Origin: Lineus longissimus
Lineage: Eukaryota > Nemertea > Pilidiophora > Heteronemertea > Lineidae
Direction of reading: 5' to 3'
DNA length: 64,000 bases
Assembly: GCF_910592395.1 (NCBI RefSeq)
Contig: NC_088312.1
Span: 17,427,292-17,491,291, forward strand
Each line of letters begins with the position of its first letter. Position 1 is the first letter of the stretch. The translations under genes and the position numbers were made by a program. The notes beneath the pieces were generated by a model. The model had not been told where the DNA came from. It made no database searches and saw only the letters and a list, made by a program, of their open reading frames with translations. Shown here piece after piece: positions 33,084-44,861 of the stretch.

Positions 33084-33287
33084 TGTTGCGGATGCACATT
33101 GACAAATCCTTACTTCATAGAAATCGAAGACAATATGTAAATTTCGATTAATGAGCAATTTAATTATTTTTCAATTGTGCTTGAATCCCACATCATTCCG
33201 GGTGCGTATAAAACAGAAACTCGTGCACGCGACACAAACAGCGGAATATCTAAAAGGCGGACCGGAAATCTGCGGCACATCGTGACA
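33084..33287 (-). repeat. 5' LTR of the BEL/Pao element
   Basis: Partner of 25251-25454. TCAAC follows at 33288-33292. On the minus strand, transcription would be driven from here. Confidence 0.93.
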
Positions 33288-33364
33288 TCAACTAATAATA
33301 GAAAATAAAGATAAGACTACGAATAAGAATGAATGGTGGTGGGGGGGGGGGGGCGTCTGCTTAA

Positions 33365-34753
33365 AGGTCATATATCAAGGTTTTTTGCCATTTTCTGCTG
33401 TAAGACGATTTCAAAAGTGTACCTAACACTTTATACAATACAGAAAACCAAATGCAATTAGCTCCATCCATTTTGAAGATATAGCCAATTATGTGTTTGA
33501 CAACTTGATTACCTGATCAGGCTAGCAACTGGCTTGTTAGAGCCAGGCGGCGGGTTCAGCAAAAGTTGTGATGTAGATCAGGTCATCTGTACATGTCATG
33601 CAATCATAAAAGCAGGAGGGCCTTAATTAATTATGCACACCTGGAAGTAATGTGTTTCATTCACTATGGTGTATTGTGTGGCTCCGAATTGTGTCAAGGC
33701 TAGCACAAAGAACAATCGAATGACGGATGGGACCCATTTTCATGAATTTCCAAAGCCTGTTGAACGAGAGAGGAGGAAGCTGTGGATTCGGAAGTGCAAA
33801 CGTTTGGAGTGTTGGAAGCCTGGGCCTTCGGCCAAACTTTGCAGTGATCACTTTATCGATACGGATTATCACATGAAGCCGGATATCTGCATCCAACTGA
33901 ATATTAAATGCCACTTGTTAAAAACAGCTGTTCCAACCATGTCAATTGCATTTAATGCCCGAGGCTGCTGAGGTCGGTTGTTATACATAATGTGTAGGCC
34001 CCATTGGGGCCTGTGATACCGCATAGTGTCTTCTTGTGTTCCAGCCATAGCAAGGTGACAGCGACACAGGTCAGTGTCATTGACAGCCACTGTCAATGAC
34101 AGATTATTGTCATCTGACATCTAGGCCTATCTAACGTTGCACGGCATAATATCGTCACGTCAAGATGATTGTGCATAATACCGTCACTTTTCAATAGTAG
34201 TTCAGCGTCATGACATAACTGGCGATACAACACTGACGAGGCGAAACAATATTGTGCAACATTAGTCTGTTCAAAAATCATACATGTTATGCATCTGCAA
34301 CCGTCTATCAATGTCTTCTTTGCTATATCGGCAGGTCTGCCATGCAAATTGATTAACCACAAATTCTAATCACTTTCATCCGAATGATCACTCTCATTAT
34401 GATCTAGTGATATTAATGGCTCGAACATGTACAGCTCAACGTTTAAATATCCTTCTGTATCGACCAAAACATCCTCAAATTCACTGCTCTCACACTCTGA
34501 ACTGTATGCGGAAGCCATCTTGCTTTGTTCAGACTGACCTGATCTACGTCATCAAAAAATCCCTAGCGGCCACATGTGGAACTAATCTAAAGTTGTGTGT
34601 GGTGGGAAATTCAAATAGTTTAAAATTGAAAATTGAAATAACTAAATAATGACTTTATTATTAGAATTTTTTTAATGTCTGGGATCTTGTTTTTTTAACC
34701 CTCAACATATTTCATGAGTATCAAGCATGTTTTCAAACCTTGATATATGGCCT
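33365..34753. mobile_element. Kolobok-like non-autonomous element, TTAA duplication, THAP domain inside
   Basis: AGGTCATATATCAAGGTTT at 33365 pairs with AGGCCATATATCAAGGTTT read on the minus strand from 34753. TTAA lies at 33361-33364 and 34754-34757. TTAA target sites are used by Kolobok and piggyBac elements, and Kolobok transposases are the ones that carry THAP domains; a THAP frame is present (33666-33971). No DDE domain is seen, so the element is an internally deleted derivative. GATGTAGATCAGGTCA (33570) also recurs inverted near 34540. Confidence 0.75.
33666..33971 (+). CDS. THAP-type zinc finger protein (101 aa), transposon-derived
   Basis: ATG at 33666. MVYCVAPNC begins the C2CH zinc site (Cys 4 and Cys 9), FHEFPK and the invariant Trp (KLWIRKCKRL) follow, and KLCSDHF supplies the last Cys and His (near residues 59-62), then a YHMKP-type proline. 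This is a complete THAP fold of about 85-90 residues, which binds DNA in transposases and transcription factors. The frame is intact but stops after 101 residues without a catalytic domain. It lies inside a TTAA/TIR-bounded element, so it is probably the N-terminal exon of a Kolobok-type transposase. Whether it is expressed is unknown. Confidence 0.8.
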   Translation: MVYCVAPNCVKASTKNNRMTDGTHFHEFPKPVERERRKLWIRKCKRLECWKPGPSAKLCSDHFIDTDYHMKPDICIQLNIKCHLLKTAVPTMSIAFNARGC

Positions 34754-34757
34754 TTAA

Positions 34758-37018
34758 AGACTTTGACCAGGGCCTATGACATCTGGGCAGGTAAGTAGCA
34801 GGCCTAGATCTAAGGGGTAAAATAAGGGAGGGCCCTCCCCCTCGGTAACTTTCCTGGCGCCTCTCGCTGCCATTGACCATGACTACGCCTACGGCATAGG
34901 GCCAACCCCCTTTCCAACCATGCTTGTATGCATGCAAATGTCGCATGGATGTATTGTATTGTGGGGGGGGGGGGGGTTGTACATGCATGCTATGAGTGTA
35001 TGTATTGTAGTGTAGCCCCAGGTCTACAAGCTAGCCCTGCAAGCCATCTAGCCCTAGCGGTGACAACGATGGCTGCCACGGTATCGTACAAGCTCCCCAG
35101 AGGTGAGCTAAAAATGCTGTGGTGTCAGAAGCTCTCCACAGCAATTTTGTCTTCAACTAGAGCAATTTATTTTTTTCACTTTTATGAATATGTCTTGGTT
35201 ATTCCTGCTAATGCATCGTTGACATTACAAAATGCATGAAATGACAGTTCTAGTACACATGCTGCAGGTTGCCTGCCTGCCGAAGGTTTGCGACTACAGC
35301 GATCTTGATTGGTTGTTTGAGACTTGGAAACATAAGCCTAACTATGATTGGCTGAATGATTCGGTACCTTCCGCCAAAAACCTTCGGAATGCATACCATA
35401 ATACTAACAACCTCAAACCTGCGTGCCAAATTTGTGTAGATCCTCATGGATAGATACGATGTATTTCATTACTGGAGTCAGGTTCACCTAGAATTCCAGT
35501 TTGTGTTTGGTCTGCTATCAGCTGATCGGGTGTAAATATTTCAAGAACAGTTGAATCTCCGACAGGAAGGTAAATAAATAAAGGAAGTGAACACAATTTT
35601 ACGACTGCAAAAGTGTGCCCTGGTTTATTGGTACCATCTGTGGTAAATTAGTTGATTACGGCAGCAAATGCCACGAGTGCCGTCGTATATTGCTAGCCCG
35701 GATAGTATATATATTTCAAATCAAAGCCGGTATGGCATGTGATGAATCCTTGCTTGGAGTATCTGCCATAAAAATATTATTGAAAACAATTCACTAATAA
35801 ACGAGATAATATGTAAAGTCACAGACTTAGTGCACCCCCTTTATGTCGGGGGTGCTCCCCGAACCCCCCTACGAGCATATGTTAAGTGCAAGCTCTAATA
35901 ACTACAGCTGTTACAATGGGGGGGACACCCCCCAAACCCCCCTCCGTCGACATAGGTTTTAACCAGTGCGTTTGGGGGGGGGGGGGCGATGGATGTCATC
36001 TGTACTTGTGATAGTTGTGCAAATAAAGAATTTGAATTTGAATTTGATATTATCCAGTGCAATGGGGGAAGCCCCCCAAACCCCCCATTGCCATTGGACA
36101 GTCAATTAACCCTTCCGTGTACCCACACACTGGGTGATTTTGAGCCTATAGGCATGCCATTATGACATCAAAATAAATTGGTTTAAATTGTCTTTGGACT
36201 TGGTTGTGACTGCCAAGTCAAGTGCCAGTGCCACAAAATGCCAAAAATAATTATTGCGAAAGGCCGTGTTATGGAAAAAGTATGTATGTTCTGAATGGTA
36301 ATAATGATCAATTGAATTGGTTTACTGCTGTTAAAATTACTAAATATTGCAAGAAATTCGGGAAATTTGAAAGGAAGAATCGAAATCGTGTCTTCATTCG
36401 TGTCCGGACGCCACTGAAGCAGACGGCCGAAAGTAGTTTGTTCTCTGTAAGCTAGGGTGCAGAATCTAGATGGTGTATATTGAGAGTTCGGCCAATTTGC
36501 CAACTGAGACTTGTTTCATGAATCTGCGCGAGTTTTGATCGAATTCCGCAAATAAACAGCATTGTATTGTTGATTAAGTGTGATTTCGAGAAAACACTGA
36601 AGAAACACGTCTTGGCAACAGTTACCAGGTGAGCGCGTGCGTGTGTGGAATATACTACATGTTTTGTGACCTCAGTAAGAAACAAAATGTCGGCATTTTT
36701 GTGAGTAATGCGTGATTTAGGCGGCAGTTTTTCTGATTAGAATACAAATAAATGTTTCCTGATTTTTTTAGGCATGTGTCTGGGGGAAAGGCCCCCCGAA
36801 CCCCCCTAAAATTGAAATGAATTCTTGAAAATTGAAAATCAGCCAATGGGGCGCAACCTACCGATGCGCTGGAGCGACGCACAGACACATGAAACTACCC
36901 CGCATATTTATCAGCGCCATTTTAGACCAAAAATTTTTGTTTCAAGCTATACAGAGAATTTCTGATCGAAATGCACTTATTCCTTCACGCATGTATAGCT
37001 TACGCACCCCTACCTAAA
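34758..37018. other. Intergenic, G/C-run repeats, no gene recognised
   Basis: G runs lie at 34962-34976 and near 35976. GCACCCCC...GGGGGTGC forms a hairpin at 35835-35858. Words of the type CCCCCCGAACCCCCC or CCCCCCAAACCCCCC occur near 35860, 35930, 36078 and 36790, probably copies of a small dispersed repeat. A partial 300-bp repeat unit lies at 35710-35805. Open frames here (for example 35232-35453) have no recognisable motif. Confidence 0.45.
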
Positions 37019-38511
37019 GGGGGGTGTATTACACTTTATACCTTTTTAGTTTTTGCCGCCGGGTGGCCAAAATGAAAATAAGATCAAGCCGAATTTCAGC
37101 GTCATAGGGGAAAAAGTGTACCAAGTTTCAAGCTCCGAGCTTAATGGTAAAGAAACGTGCCATAGTTACACTCAAACGGCCAATTTATGCCAATTGTATG
37201 ACCTCTTTGACCTTGAAAAGTAGGTCAAATCAAAAACCTGCAGGCGGCATTGGGTATGTAGTGTATCCTTGCTTTGAGTACCTACCATAAAAATATCATC
37301 GAAAAACTAGAGCAATGGCCATCGCAAATTTTGAAATGCAGTAATATTGAGTTGGATAATAAAGGTGTTTGATGTTGAGAATGTACACCGGTATGTGGTG
37401 ATGAAAGGAAGCATCGCTATATTGTACAAAGCTAATAATAACAGTGTATTGTACAATGATGATGCTAAGAATGAAACAGCCAGGGGCCATTGTGCTCACA
37501 TAAAGATATTTGGTTAAAAAACGTGGTGCAGTATAATAGCAAATGGAGATTTTAAGCCATTTAACCTCTGTGGCCCAGAAAAGTAAGTCAAATGAATGCT
37601 ATCAGGTTGGTGGCAATCGGCAAATGGACAAGCAATAATCACATTTTTAAGGTTTTTCAATTTGGCACCCTAGTGGCCAAGTCGTGAATTAGATCAAACC
37701 AAGTCCATGAGATCACCTGACTATATAGGGTACAAGTGTACCAAATGTGAGACCAATGATCGCTGCCGTTAAGAAACATGCCCTAGTGAAAGCCTCGCAA
37801 CCAATTTACACCATTTGACATCTGTGACCTTGAAAACTATGTCAAAAGAAAAATCTGTATGACATGTGATGTATCCTTGCTTGAAGAACCCACCAGAAGT
37901 ATATCATCAAAAACAAGTCAATAATAAGCCAGATATTGCACTTTTTACATTTTCAGGGGTGGGGGGGGTGCCCACACAAGAATAAGATCGACCAATATCC
38001 GGTGTCAGAGGGAACATGACCTAGGGGGTTGTGTGTAGCAAGTTTAAAGTTCATAGCTTTAGCGGTTAGGAAACATGCCATAATTACACTGTAATGCTGC
38101 AGTCAATCAGAACACTGAAATCCTGAGGCAAAACATTTTTGAATCCTAACCCTCCCAAATCTTTCTGAGCATCGAATTGGTGTCGAATGCAACGAATCAC
38201 TAATAATCGAGATATCACACTTTTGTTTGTGCCCACATATCACCCCTGGTGGCAAGAGATGGAGTTGGATCGAAATTTCAAGGGTGTTGTGCACATTTGG
38301 GGAGGAGTACCAAACATGTACCAAAGTTTCAAGTTGCTATGTTGAACGGTTTAGGGGGAGATATCACTTTTGGACATACTGACAACACCCAATTTGACCT
38401 CTGTGACCTTGAAAATTAGGTCAAATCAGAAACCCGTAGGATATGTAATGTAGCCTTCCTTGGAGTACCTACCTTGAAAATATCATCAAAAACAAGTCAC
38501 CAACTAGAACT
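37019..38511. repeat. Array of the ~300-bp dispersed repeat, diverged
   Basis: Four to five diverged units with the GGTGGCCAA-type marker (near 37063, 37670, 38238) and the TGACCTTGAAAAGTAGGTCA block (near 37207 and 38405). A second start motif (AACAGCCAGGGGCCATTGTG near 37476) shows at least two abutting insertions. A G run interrupts one unit near 37970. Confidence 0.8.
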
Positions 38512-39070
38512 ATGAATTTGCTTGGCAGCAAATTGAATGGTCCCCACTAATTAGGGTTGAGGGAGGTGTGAAGATGTACAATGGAAGTTGTGAGGTAGGG
38601 AGGCACCTGGGTAGAAGAGCAAAGAAGGTAGTTGCTTTGTGGGATTAAATCAAGTACTTCTGTATTTTGGAGTTGTCCATAGGACTAACATAGTAGCAGC
38701 ATCTGGTTTTCCTCAGAATTGGCTAGTGGTGGTGGTTTTCATGGCAGGCACAGCTGCTTTGGTCCATTTAGGAATAATTGAGTTGTCATTTGAAAAGGTA
38801 TGCCGTGTCATGAAAATTGAAGATACAGTCAACCTTGCCAAAGTTGAACTTGCATATGCCGAGATCTGATTAAGTTGAAGCAAATTTCATGCTTTTCTTT
38901 TGAATAATCATCACCTAAGTAGACTTTGTGTAAGTCGAAGAAAAATCTATGGTCCCAATAGGTTCGACTAAGGTGAGGTCTACTGTACTACGTTTTGTTT
39001 TGAGATGACAATTCAATTAAATCTTTTTTATACTTTTGATAGAATATGAATAACTAAGATACAAGAGATT
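38512..39070 (+). repeat. Hairpin-ended family, left-end copy
   Basis: ACTAGAACTATGAATTTGCT, a TGGC loop and AGCAAATT match the left ends at 39071 and 45758. The copy lands in a 300-bp repeat unit at the word CAAGTCAC. A right-end hairpin was not found before the next copy begins at 39071. A 160-bp MITE lies inside. Confidence 0.5.
38826..38985. mobile_element. 160-bp MITE with TA duplication
   Basis: CAGTCAACCTTGCCAAAGTT on the left pairs with CAGTAGACCTCACCTTAGTC read on the minus strand at the right. TA flanks at 38824-38825 and 38986-38987. Too short to code. The ends resemble the pogo/Tc1-mariner group. Confidence 0.7.
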
Positions 39071-39743
39071 ACTAGAAATTTGAAATTTGCTTGTCAGCAA
39101 ATTTGATAGCCCCCACAGGCCGGCACACAGTACACGTATGGAGGAGTGAAGTCTATTCCATTTCGCGGATGATCTATTTCCGGACAAACACGCTCGCGCT
39201 TTCTCAAAATCACACGCTCGGTAACATTAAAACAGCACCCTAACCTTTTCAGATGGGCAGGATGGATCATCGATAAGCATTTAAGGCTATTCCTTTATTT
39301 TATTCCTTCATTCAACCATGTCAACCGTCGTTCTTTGCTCAAAATACTCGACAGCTCGCCACTTCGGCAAAGAGATACCGCCGCCATGATGCATGAGGAT
39401 ATGACGTCACCATTACGGGGCGGAGCTTATGCTAATACATGTAATATACGTGTGATTGACAGAATCGTGCCGGAGATTTGAAAGCAAATCAGAAAAATCG
39501 GCGCATAAAAACGCTTCAAAGTCATCAAAATTAACCAAATTTCGAAAAGTCTTTGGTGACGTTGAATGGTTGGGGTTATGTTTGGTGGTATACGGAAGAA
39601 AGATTTTTGGTTTATTTAGGTGTTTTAGAGAACACTCACAATGATGTTTGTGGGTGAAGAAATAGATAGATAGATAGAAGAATGTAGAACTTCCAGCAAT
39701 CTCAATATGGTCCCCAGACTGTTGGTCTGGGGCCCATAATTAG
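39071..39743 (+). mobile_element. Hairpin-ended (Helentron-like) non-autonomous element
   Basis: The left end ACTAGAAATTTGAAATTTGC is followed by TGTC and AGCAAATTT (nine-base stem) and GATAGCCCCCAC. The right end has GGTCCCCAGAC...GTCTGGGGCC, an eight-base stem, then CATAATTAG. The longer copy at 45758-47180 shares both ends and the interior word GGGCGGAGCTTATGCTAAT. There is no target duplication or TIR. This one-sided hairpin form is typical of Helitron/Helentron elements; the class is inference. Confidence 0.6.
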
Positions 39744-40440
39744 AAACTGACATATAAGTCGATTTGAAGAGAGCGCCCTCAGTGTATTAGGAATAGGATG
39801 ATGAGGAAGAAGATGAAAGGTCCATGCGTTCAGCCCGTCACCATGGTCAAACCAAAGTGAGGCAGTGCCATGGTGATGAACACTAATAAAACCAAGAGAA
39901 AAAGACGATATATCACTTGGTGTGCCTTCAAACATGTATATATATGTAGTTCAAGCCAATAAGGTTTGCTTCCATCTTAACCATATTTTACTGACATTTT
40001 GGTGCAATGAAGGAGGTTTTGCCTACCTTGAAAATTCACAATTAACATGTGAAAGTCCCACTGTAGCTCTTACATAAGTAATTTTCCCTCCCACAACAAT
40101 CAATGACACAGCCAATTTGGCGGAGGCAAGCAGTTCAGTAAAAGGAATTGCACATGGCATCAATTGGGGCCAGATGGATGTTGCCAATACACTGCTCAAT
40201 GGAGATGTTGCCAATCTCCTCACGGGGAAAATACAACAAAGAAATAAATCTTATTCATTCTTTACCGAGGTCATCAGGAATCTCATAATTTCTACCTCTC
40301 TTACATATCTACAATTAGTGGCGTTTTTGAGGTGATATATGGCTTATTTCTCAAGTTATCGTGCTGGCAAGACAGATTAGTTCATTCTCTTCCACTCTTT
40401 ACCTCTGTTACTACACTTGCGAATCAGCCATTTCTGATAA
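39744..40440. other. Intergenic
   Basis: No clear gene. A minus frame at 40023-40223 ends near a good donor (TTACTTAT/GTAAGA) and could be an exon, but I could not join it in frame to the exon at 40814-41208. Confidence 0.35.
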
Positions 40441-40442
40441 TT

Positions 40443-40772
40443 TACGCCATTTGACCTCTGTAACCTTGAAAATTAGGTCAAATCAAAAACCCATTGGAAA
40501 TGTGTTGCATCCTTGCTAGGAGAACCTACAATAAAAATGTACATCACACTTTTTAGGTTTCCATTTTTGGCGCCTAGTGGCCAAGTCAAGAACCAGATCA
40601 GACCGAAATTCAGTGTCAGAGGTCACCTGACATGGGGGGTCCTGCATACAAAGTTCAAAAAATTTATAGCTCTAGCGGTTAAGAAATGAGCCACTGTTTT
40701 TGAAACAGGATACAGACAACGACGAGGACGACGGACACAGCGGTATTGTATCGACTCCCCTATGGTGAGCCA
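40443..40772. repeat. One unit of the ~300-bp dispersed repeat
   Basis: TTTGACCTCTGTAACCTTGA, CCTAGTGGCCAAGTCAAG and the closing GACGACGAGGACGACGGAC ... GTGAGCCAA are all present in order. It lies in the presumed intron downstream of the exon at 40814. Confidence 0.85.
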
Positions 40773-40813
40773 ACTAGAAATAGGATAGTTTTTTAACCAG
40801 AATGGAAACTTAC

Positions 40814-41208
40814 ACTATATACTGTATCTTGGAACATGATATTCTCCAGTACTTCATCAACAAAGTTCATGATTTCTTCAATGATTTCTCCTGTGACTGT
40901 CTTGAGTGACAACATGCTCACCAATGCGCACATCAACTGAATCAAATGTAGTACATCCTTTATGGCAACAGGAAAACCTATTTGACCGGTGAGAAAATGT
41001 CTGACATTCTTTAAGCAGCTCATTATGCTGTCTCCTGTCACAGTGTCAAGTCTTCCCTCGCACGAGTCTGTTATATTGATGATTCTCTTTAGTCTTGAAA
41101 CGCTTGATAAAAAGTTTGCGTGTTGTTTGAGAGTAATGTCGATGAAATTTCCTTCCTCTGATGAGCATGGTTGGGTCGGATAGACAGCATTTTCCTCAGA
41201 TCCTTCTG
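40814..41208 (-). CDS. Exon of an unidentified host-type gene (downstream exon)
   Basis: Minus strand, 395 bp. The acceptor TTGTTGCAAGAG at 41209-41220 and the donor ATAGT/GTAAGT at 40808-40813 bound an open frame that joins in phase to the exon at 41511-41726 (phase 1). It starts AEGSEENAVYPTQPCSSEEG and continues with NFIDITLKQHANFLSSVSRL and a helical, leucine-rich region (MCALVSMLSLKTVTGE, EEIMNFVDEVLENI). Four cysteines are present and NIT is a possible N-glycosylation site, which suggests an extracellular protein. I do not recognise the family. No frame damage, unlike almost everything else here, so it may be a real expressed gene. Confidence 0.6.
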
Positions 41209-41510
41209 CTCTTGCAACAAAAAACATACTTATTGATATATGAAGTAATTTCATAATGCAGCTGTTAATCTCATCCAATACTTATCAGACAATTCACGTT
41301 AATGAATACTCGAGCCGATATTAAAACAATAAAAAGTGCTTGACTCATATTCTCCTATCTTGTGTCATGTATTCTTTATTCAGATGCAACCAAGTAAATT
41401 ATTCCAAATTGTCTGCCATGGACCACAGACACTGTGCTACTCACTGCACTAGTGAACAAAAGAGTCTCAAGACTCGGTACAATACAACAATCGGATAAGC
41501 CAATACATAC

Positions 41511-41726
41511 CTGAAACACACTGATCACTAATGCCAGCTTCAATTAAATCTTGCATGAGTGTTAACACTTGATCCTCCAGTTTTTCCAGTTTAGTCTTCC
41601 ATTCAGCATTAGTTTGTTGAGCAAGGAGTTGCAGATACATAGTGTGTTCCTCTCCGCTGAGATTCTTGGCCTTGCCTTGAATAATTGTAACAGCAGCAGC
41701 AATGCGCATGACCTTCACATAGTTCC
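41511..41726 (-). CDS. Exon of an unidentified host-type gene (upstream exon)
   Basis: Minus strand, 216 bp. The acceptor is TTTTTATTCCATAG at 41727-41740 and the donor TTTCAG/GTATGT at 41505-41510. The frame reads VKVMRIAAAVTIIQGKAKNL, SGEEHTMYLQLLAQQTNAEW and a charged helix (KLEKLEDQVLTLMQDLIEAG) ending in SDQCVS. It is probably helical, perhaps a coiled coil. The intron to the next exon is about 300 bp. Exons further upstream (above 41760) were not identified, nor any downstream of 40808; repeats occupy much of those introns. Function unknown. Confidence 0.6.
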
Positions 41727-41760
41727 CTATGGAATAAAAATATATTTCTCAACATGAGTT

Positions 41761-43170
41761 AAAATATGGAGTTAAGAGCTGAGCACCAACGAGGACATCA
41801 TAAGCTATATAACTGTATTGAGCTACTTAAGTCACGAAGGAGAAAATAGGAAAGCCCAAGTAAAACCTATGATGTCAGAGTCACTAGCACATAAAGACTA
41901 TCCAGGAGACGAACCCACTTGCTCTGACAGCCCTCTCATTTTAAGTGGGATTTTTTTATTTCATTCAAGCCCTTTTTTACTGTGATAATTGTGATAAGAT
42001 GTGCAGCCAAACCCGGCAGGAGTGGACCTAGTGTCATGACTGTCCACAGTAAGGATGTCATGATTTAACAAATGTAGCTAGCAGCATTCATTTGGTATAG
42101 GTGAAAGTAGTTTCTTGCATGGTACCCCTGCTTAAGCCGAGCATAAGTCGAAAATTGCCAAAAGGCATTATAACATCTTAACTCCAAACAAAGATGAAAA
42201 GCCTAGTATCAGTAGTGTAATCAAAACCTCAGGTATCAATTGATGTAGTCTCATGAGAAGTTTCCACAGTAAATATTTCATGATTTTAGTGTTAGATACA
42301 CAAAGTAAACAATGTTCTTGGTGTTACACTCAAGTAAGATTACAAAATATCGCATTCTTGGGACGACTTGTTTTCAATTTTGAGACTGAGGCATGTCCGG
42401 ATTTTGGCATGATGGGCCTTTTCAACTACGATGCACATGTTAAGGGATTTCGGACTGACTCAACTAACTCAATAGAAACTAACCAAATCAACTTGATAAT
42501 ACAAACCTTACAGAACACATATCCATACATGCAGAGCCAATATACTATAATGATGACACACACAAAGTTGGATCTTAAAATCCTGCACTATTACATCTGA
42601 AGCTATAACAAAATGTCTCAGATAGGATGTAACAATTAGAAGTAGTCTTCAAAACCTAAAGTGATTACACAAATAAGTGTTACTTAAAGCCAGACTTTTT
42701 TATTGTTTTGCTCACTGATCAGCTGAGGACAAAACTCCACATTTGGAGAAGAATTTTTTTGTTCAGTCTCGGATCCGCCAACGTAAATTATCTTAAAAAG
42801 CAACAACAACATTTTCTATTTCTTTCCTCGCCTCCGGCACTTACAAAGTGAATTATTATTTCTTTAAATTTTTTGAAAAGTACAATGTACAGGCCTCGTT
42901 CAAATTAGATTCGGACAATAAGAAATGTACTCGAAATAAATCCCCCTAAATAAATGTGCTGGCACTTTATTCCTCCATGAATGATCCCTTAGTACAAATT
43001 GAAGAGGATGGGTCTACCATGTTGGTTGAAGTTTAGTCGACGCCACGGCAGAAGTTCTCCTTGGGTTTTTGAAGAAACTACTTCATCACGAGTCCTGACA
43101 GCATCTTTGCTACACAAGGTCAATCTTCCACGTTGACTGTTGCAATCTTGGGCTGTCTCCAAGGAGGAGA
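41761..43170. other. Intergenic or intron, no gene recognised
   Basis: AT-rich sequence. The frame at 42253-42600 (+) has no recognisable motif. A word at 42125-42160 (CTTAAGCCGAGCATAAGTCG) resembles the ends of the 160-bp MITE at 38826, perhaps a decayed copy. Confidence 0.35.
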
Positions 43171-43173
43171 GAA

Positions 43174-44222
43174 TTTAGTGTCTTGTTAGGTCCATGGCTG
43201 CCAGGCGCAAACGCGCATGCCCAGTCCAAAATTAGTTAAACATAATAAAGTAAGATGGCATGTGTAACGCAAAGGTACTGTCAAGTAGATATGAAATAGT
43301 CCAGGGAACATGTGCTCACCTGTGTCAAAGGTCCTTGAAAATAGGTAAAAAAACTGCAGGCGATATATGATGTATCATTGCTAGTAGTACCTACCATACT
43401 TTTCGTACCAGTAAAAATGGCATATTTACACTTTTGACGTTTGGCCCCCTGGTGCCAAACCGTGAATCATAGGACGCCACGATTTGGTCTCTGAGTAGGG
43501 GTCACCCAGGGGGTACATTTGTACCAAATTTGAGATTTCTGGCTAAAGCGGTTACAAAACATGCCACCGTTCTCTAACGGCAGTGCCGCCAGACGACCTT
43601 GATCCTGTGGCCTTGAAAAGTAGGTAGGAAAAATAACGGTTGGATATATGATGCACCATTGCTAGAAGAACAACCATATATTTTTCAAATTTTTTGGACC
43701 AGTAATAAGGGAGCAATCGCATATTTTCACTTTTGACTTTTGGCCCCCTCGTGGGCAAACCGTGAATCAAGACGCCACGATTCGGTCCTAAGTAGCGGTC
43801 ACCCAGGGGTACATTTGTACCAAATTTGAGATTTCTGGCTAAAGTGTTTACAAAATGTGCCGCCATTGTCTAACGGCAGTGCCGCGGACAGACATTGACC
43901 TCTGTGACATTGAAAGTAAGTCAAATCAAAAACCCCGAGGATATGTGATGTAGCATTGCTAGAAGTACCTACCATATTTTTTTTCAAATTTTTCAGACCA
44001 GTATTAAGGGAGAAAACGAATGTTTTCACTTTTGACGTTTGGCCCAACCGTGAATCATATGAGATCGCAATTCAGTCTCTGAGTAGCGGTCACCAAGGGG
44101 TACATGTGTACCAAGGTGGAGTTCAATAGCTTCAGCGGTAATGAAAAAGTGCCACGCATGTCTAACGACGGACGACGAGAACAGACACTGCGTCATTGTA
44201 AAGGCTCAGAGGTGAGCCAAAA
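43174..44222. repeat. Variant array of the ~300-bp repeat, three units
   Basis: It starts GTGTCTTGTTAGGTCCATGG, a start motif shared with 62619. Three units each have TTTGGCCCCCT (near 43441, 43739; shortened near 44040), GGTCACC(C)A(G)GGGTACAT (43500, 43798, 44090) and TTTGAGATTTCTGGCTAAAG. Spacing is 290-300 bp. It ends with GACGGACGACGAG and GAGGTGAGCCAAAA. Confidence 0.85.
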
Positions 44223-44861
44223 AGGACAAAACCTTAACATGGTCGTCCTCCCTGACAGAGTCATAAGGCAAAGTCTTAAGCGAAATCTTCCAAGTTTAAC
44301 CCAATAAGTGTGATAACGGTAAACCAAATAGAACCTAACTAACTTGGAAGTGTCCAATAAGTAAACTGAACGGTAGAACGGAACTTTAAGACTAAACCGC
44401 TTATAGATAATTCCATAGAAATGAGTTTGAGGCCAAAATTCGCATTAACCCCCGACAGTCCAAAAATGTGAAGATAAAGCTCAAATTAACCCTTGTCTAT
44501 CTATAGCATGAAGGTCGACTGAAAATCAAGCACAGAAGCAAATTAACACTTAAGGCCCATATTCATAAAGGATGTTTATACACTGATTAGCTTAGACATG
44601 TCTATCTTCTAAACAGTGTTTAAAACAGGCTTGTCCATGACTGCATAAATACACCTGTTTATCGCATTTCATGAGGGGCGATGATCGGCCGATAATACGT
44701 CCGTGTCTAACTCAATGATTAGGCCCTGTTTTTCTCAATCTGGTAAACGAAGGATCATGTAATCTGAACACGTAACAGGTCGAACAATAGACCAGCATGG
44801 CCAGTGCGGACCGGAGTGGCATAAGGCTTTCAAGATTCTACACTCGTCACTCATTTCCAAA

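Larger units (their letters stand above)
25251..33287 (-). mobile_element. Full-length BEL/Pao LTR retrotransposon
   Basis: Two 204-bp LTRs (25251-25454 and 33084-33287) differ at only a handful of positions. TCAAC flanks the element at 25246-25250 and 33288-33292, the 4-5 bp duplication expected for BEL/Pao. Gag, protease, reverse transcriptase/RNase H and integrase lie on the minus strand in that order. A 1.58-kb stretch between the integrase stop and the 3' LTR is unusually long. I found no standard primer-binding site next to the 5' LTR. Several frame breaks make it defective. Confidence 0.93.

Noticed and set aside
35232-35453. 73-residue + strand frame with several Trp residues
   Set aside because: No family resemblance, no splice or start context, and it lies in repeat-rich DNA.
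37296-37480. ACTAGAGCAATGG as another left end of the Helentron-like family
   Set aside because: The AAATTTGCT...AGCAAATTT hairpin does not follow, so the short ACTAG match is probably chance.
40023-40223. Further exon of the host-type gene
   Set aside because: It has a good donor, but no acceptor gives the phase needed to follow the exon ending at 40814.
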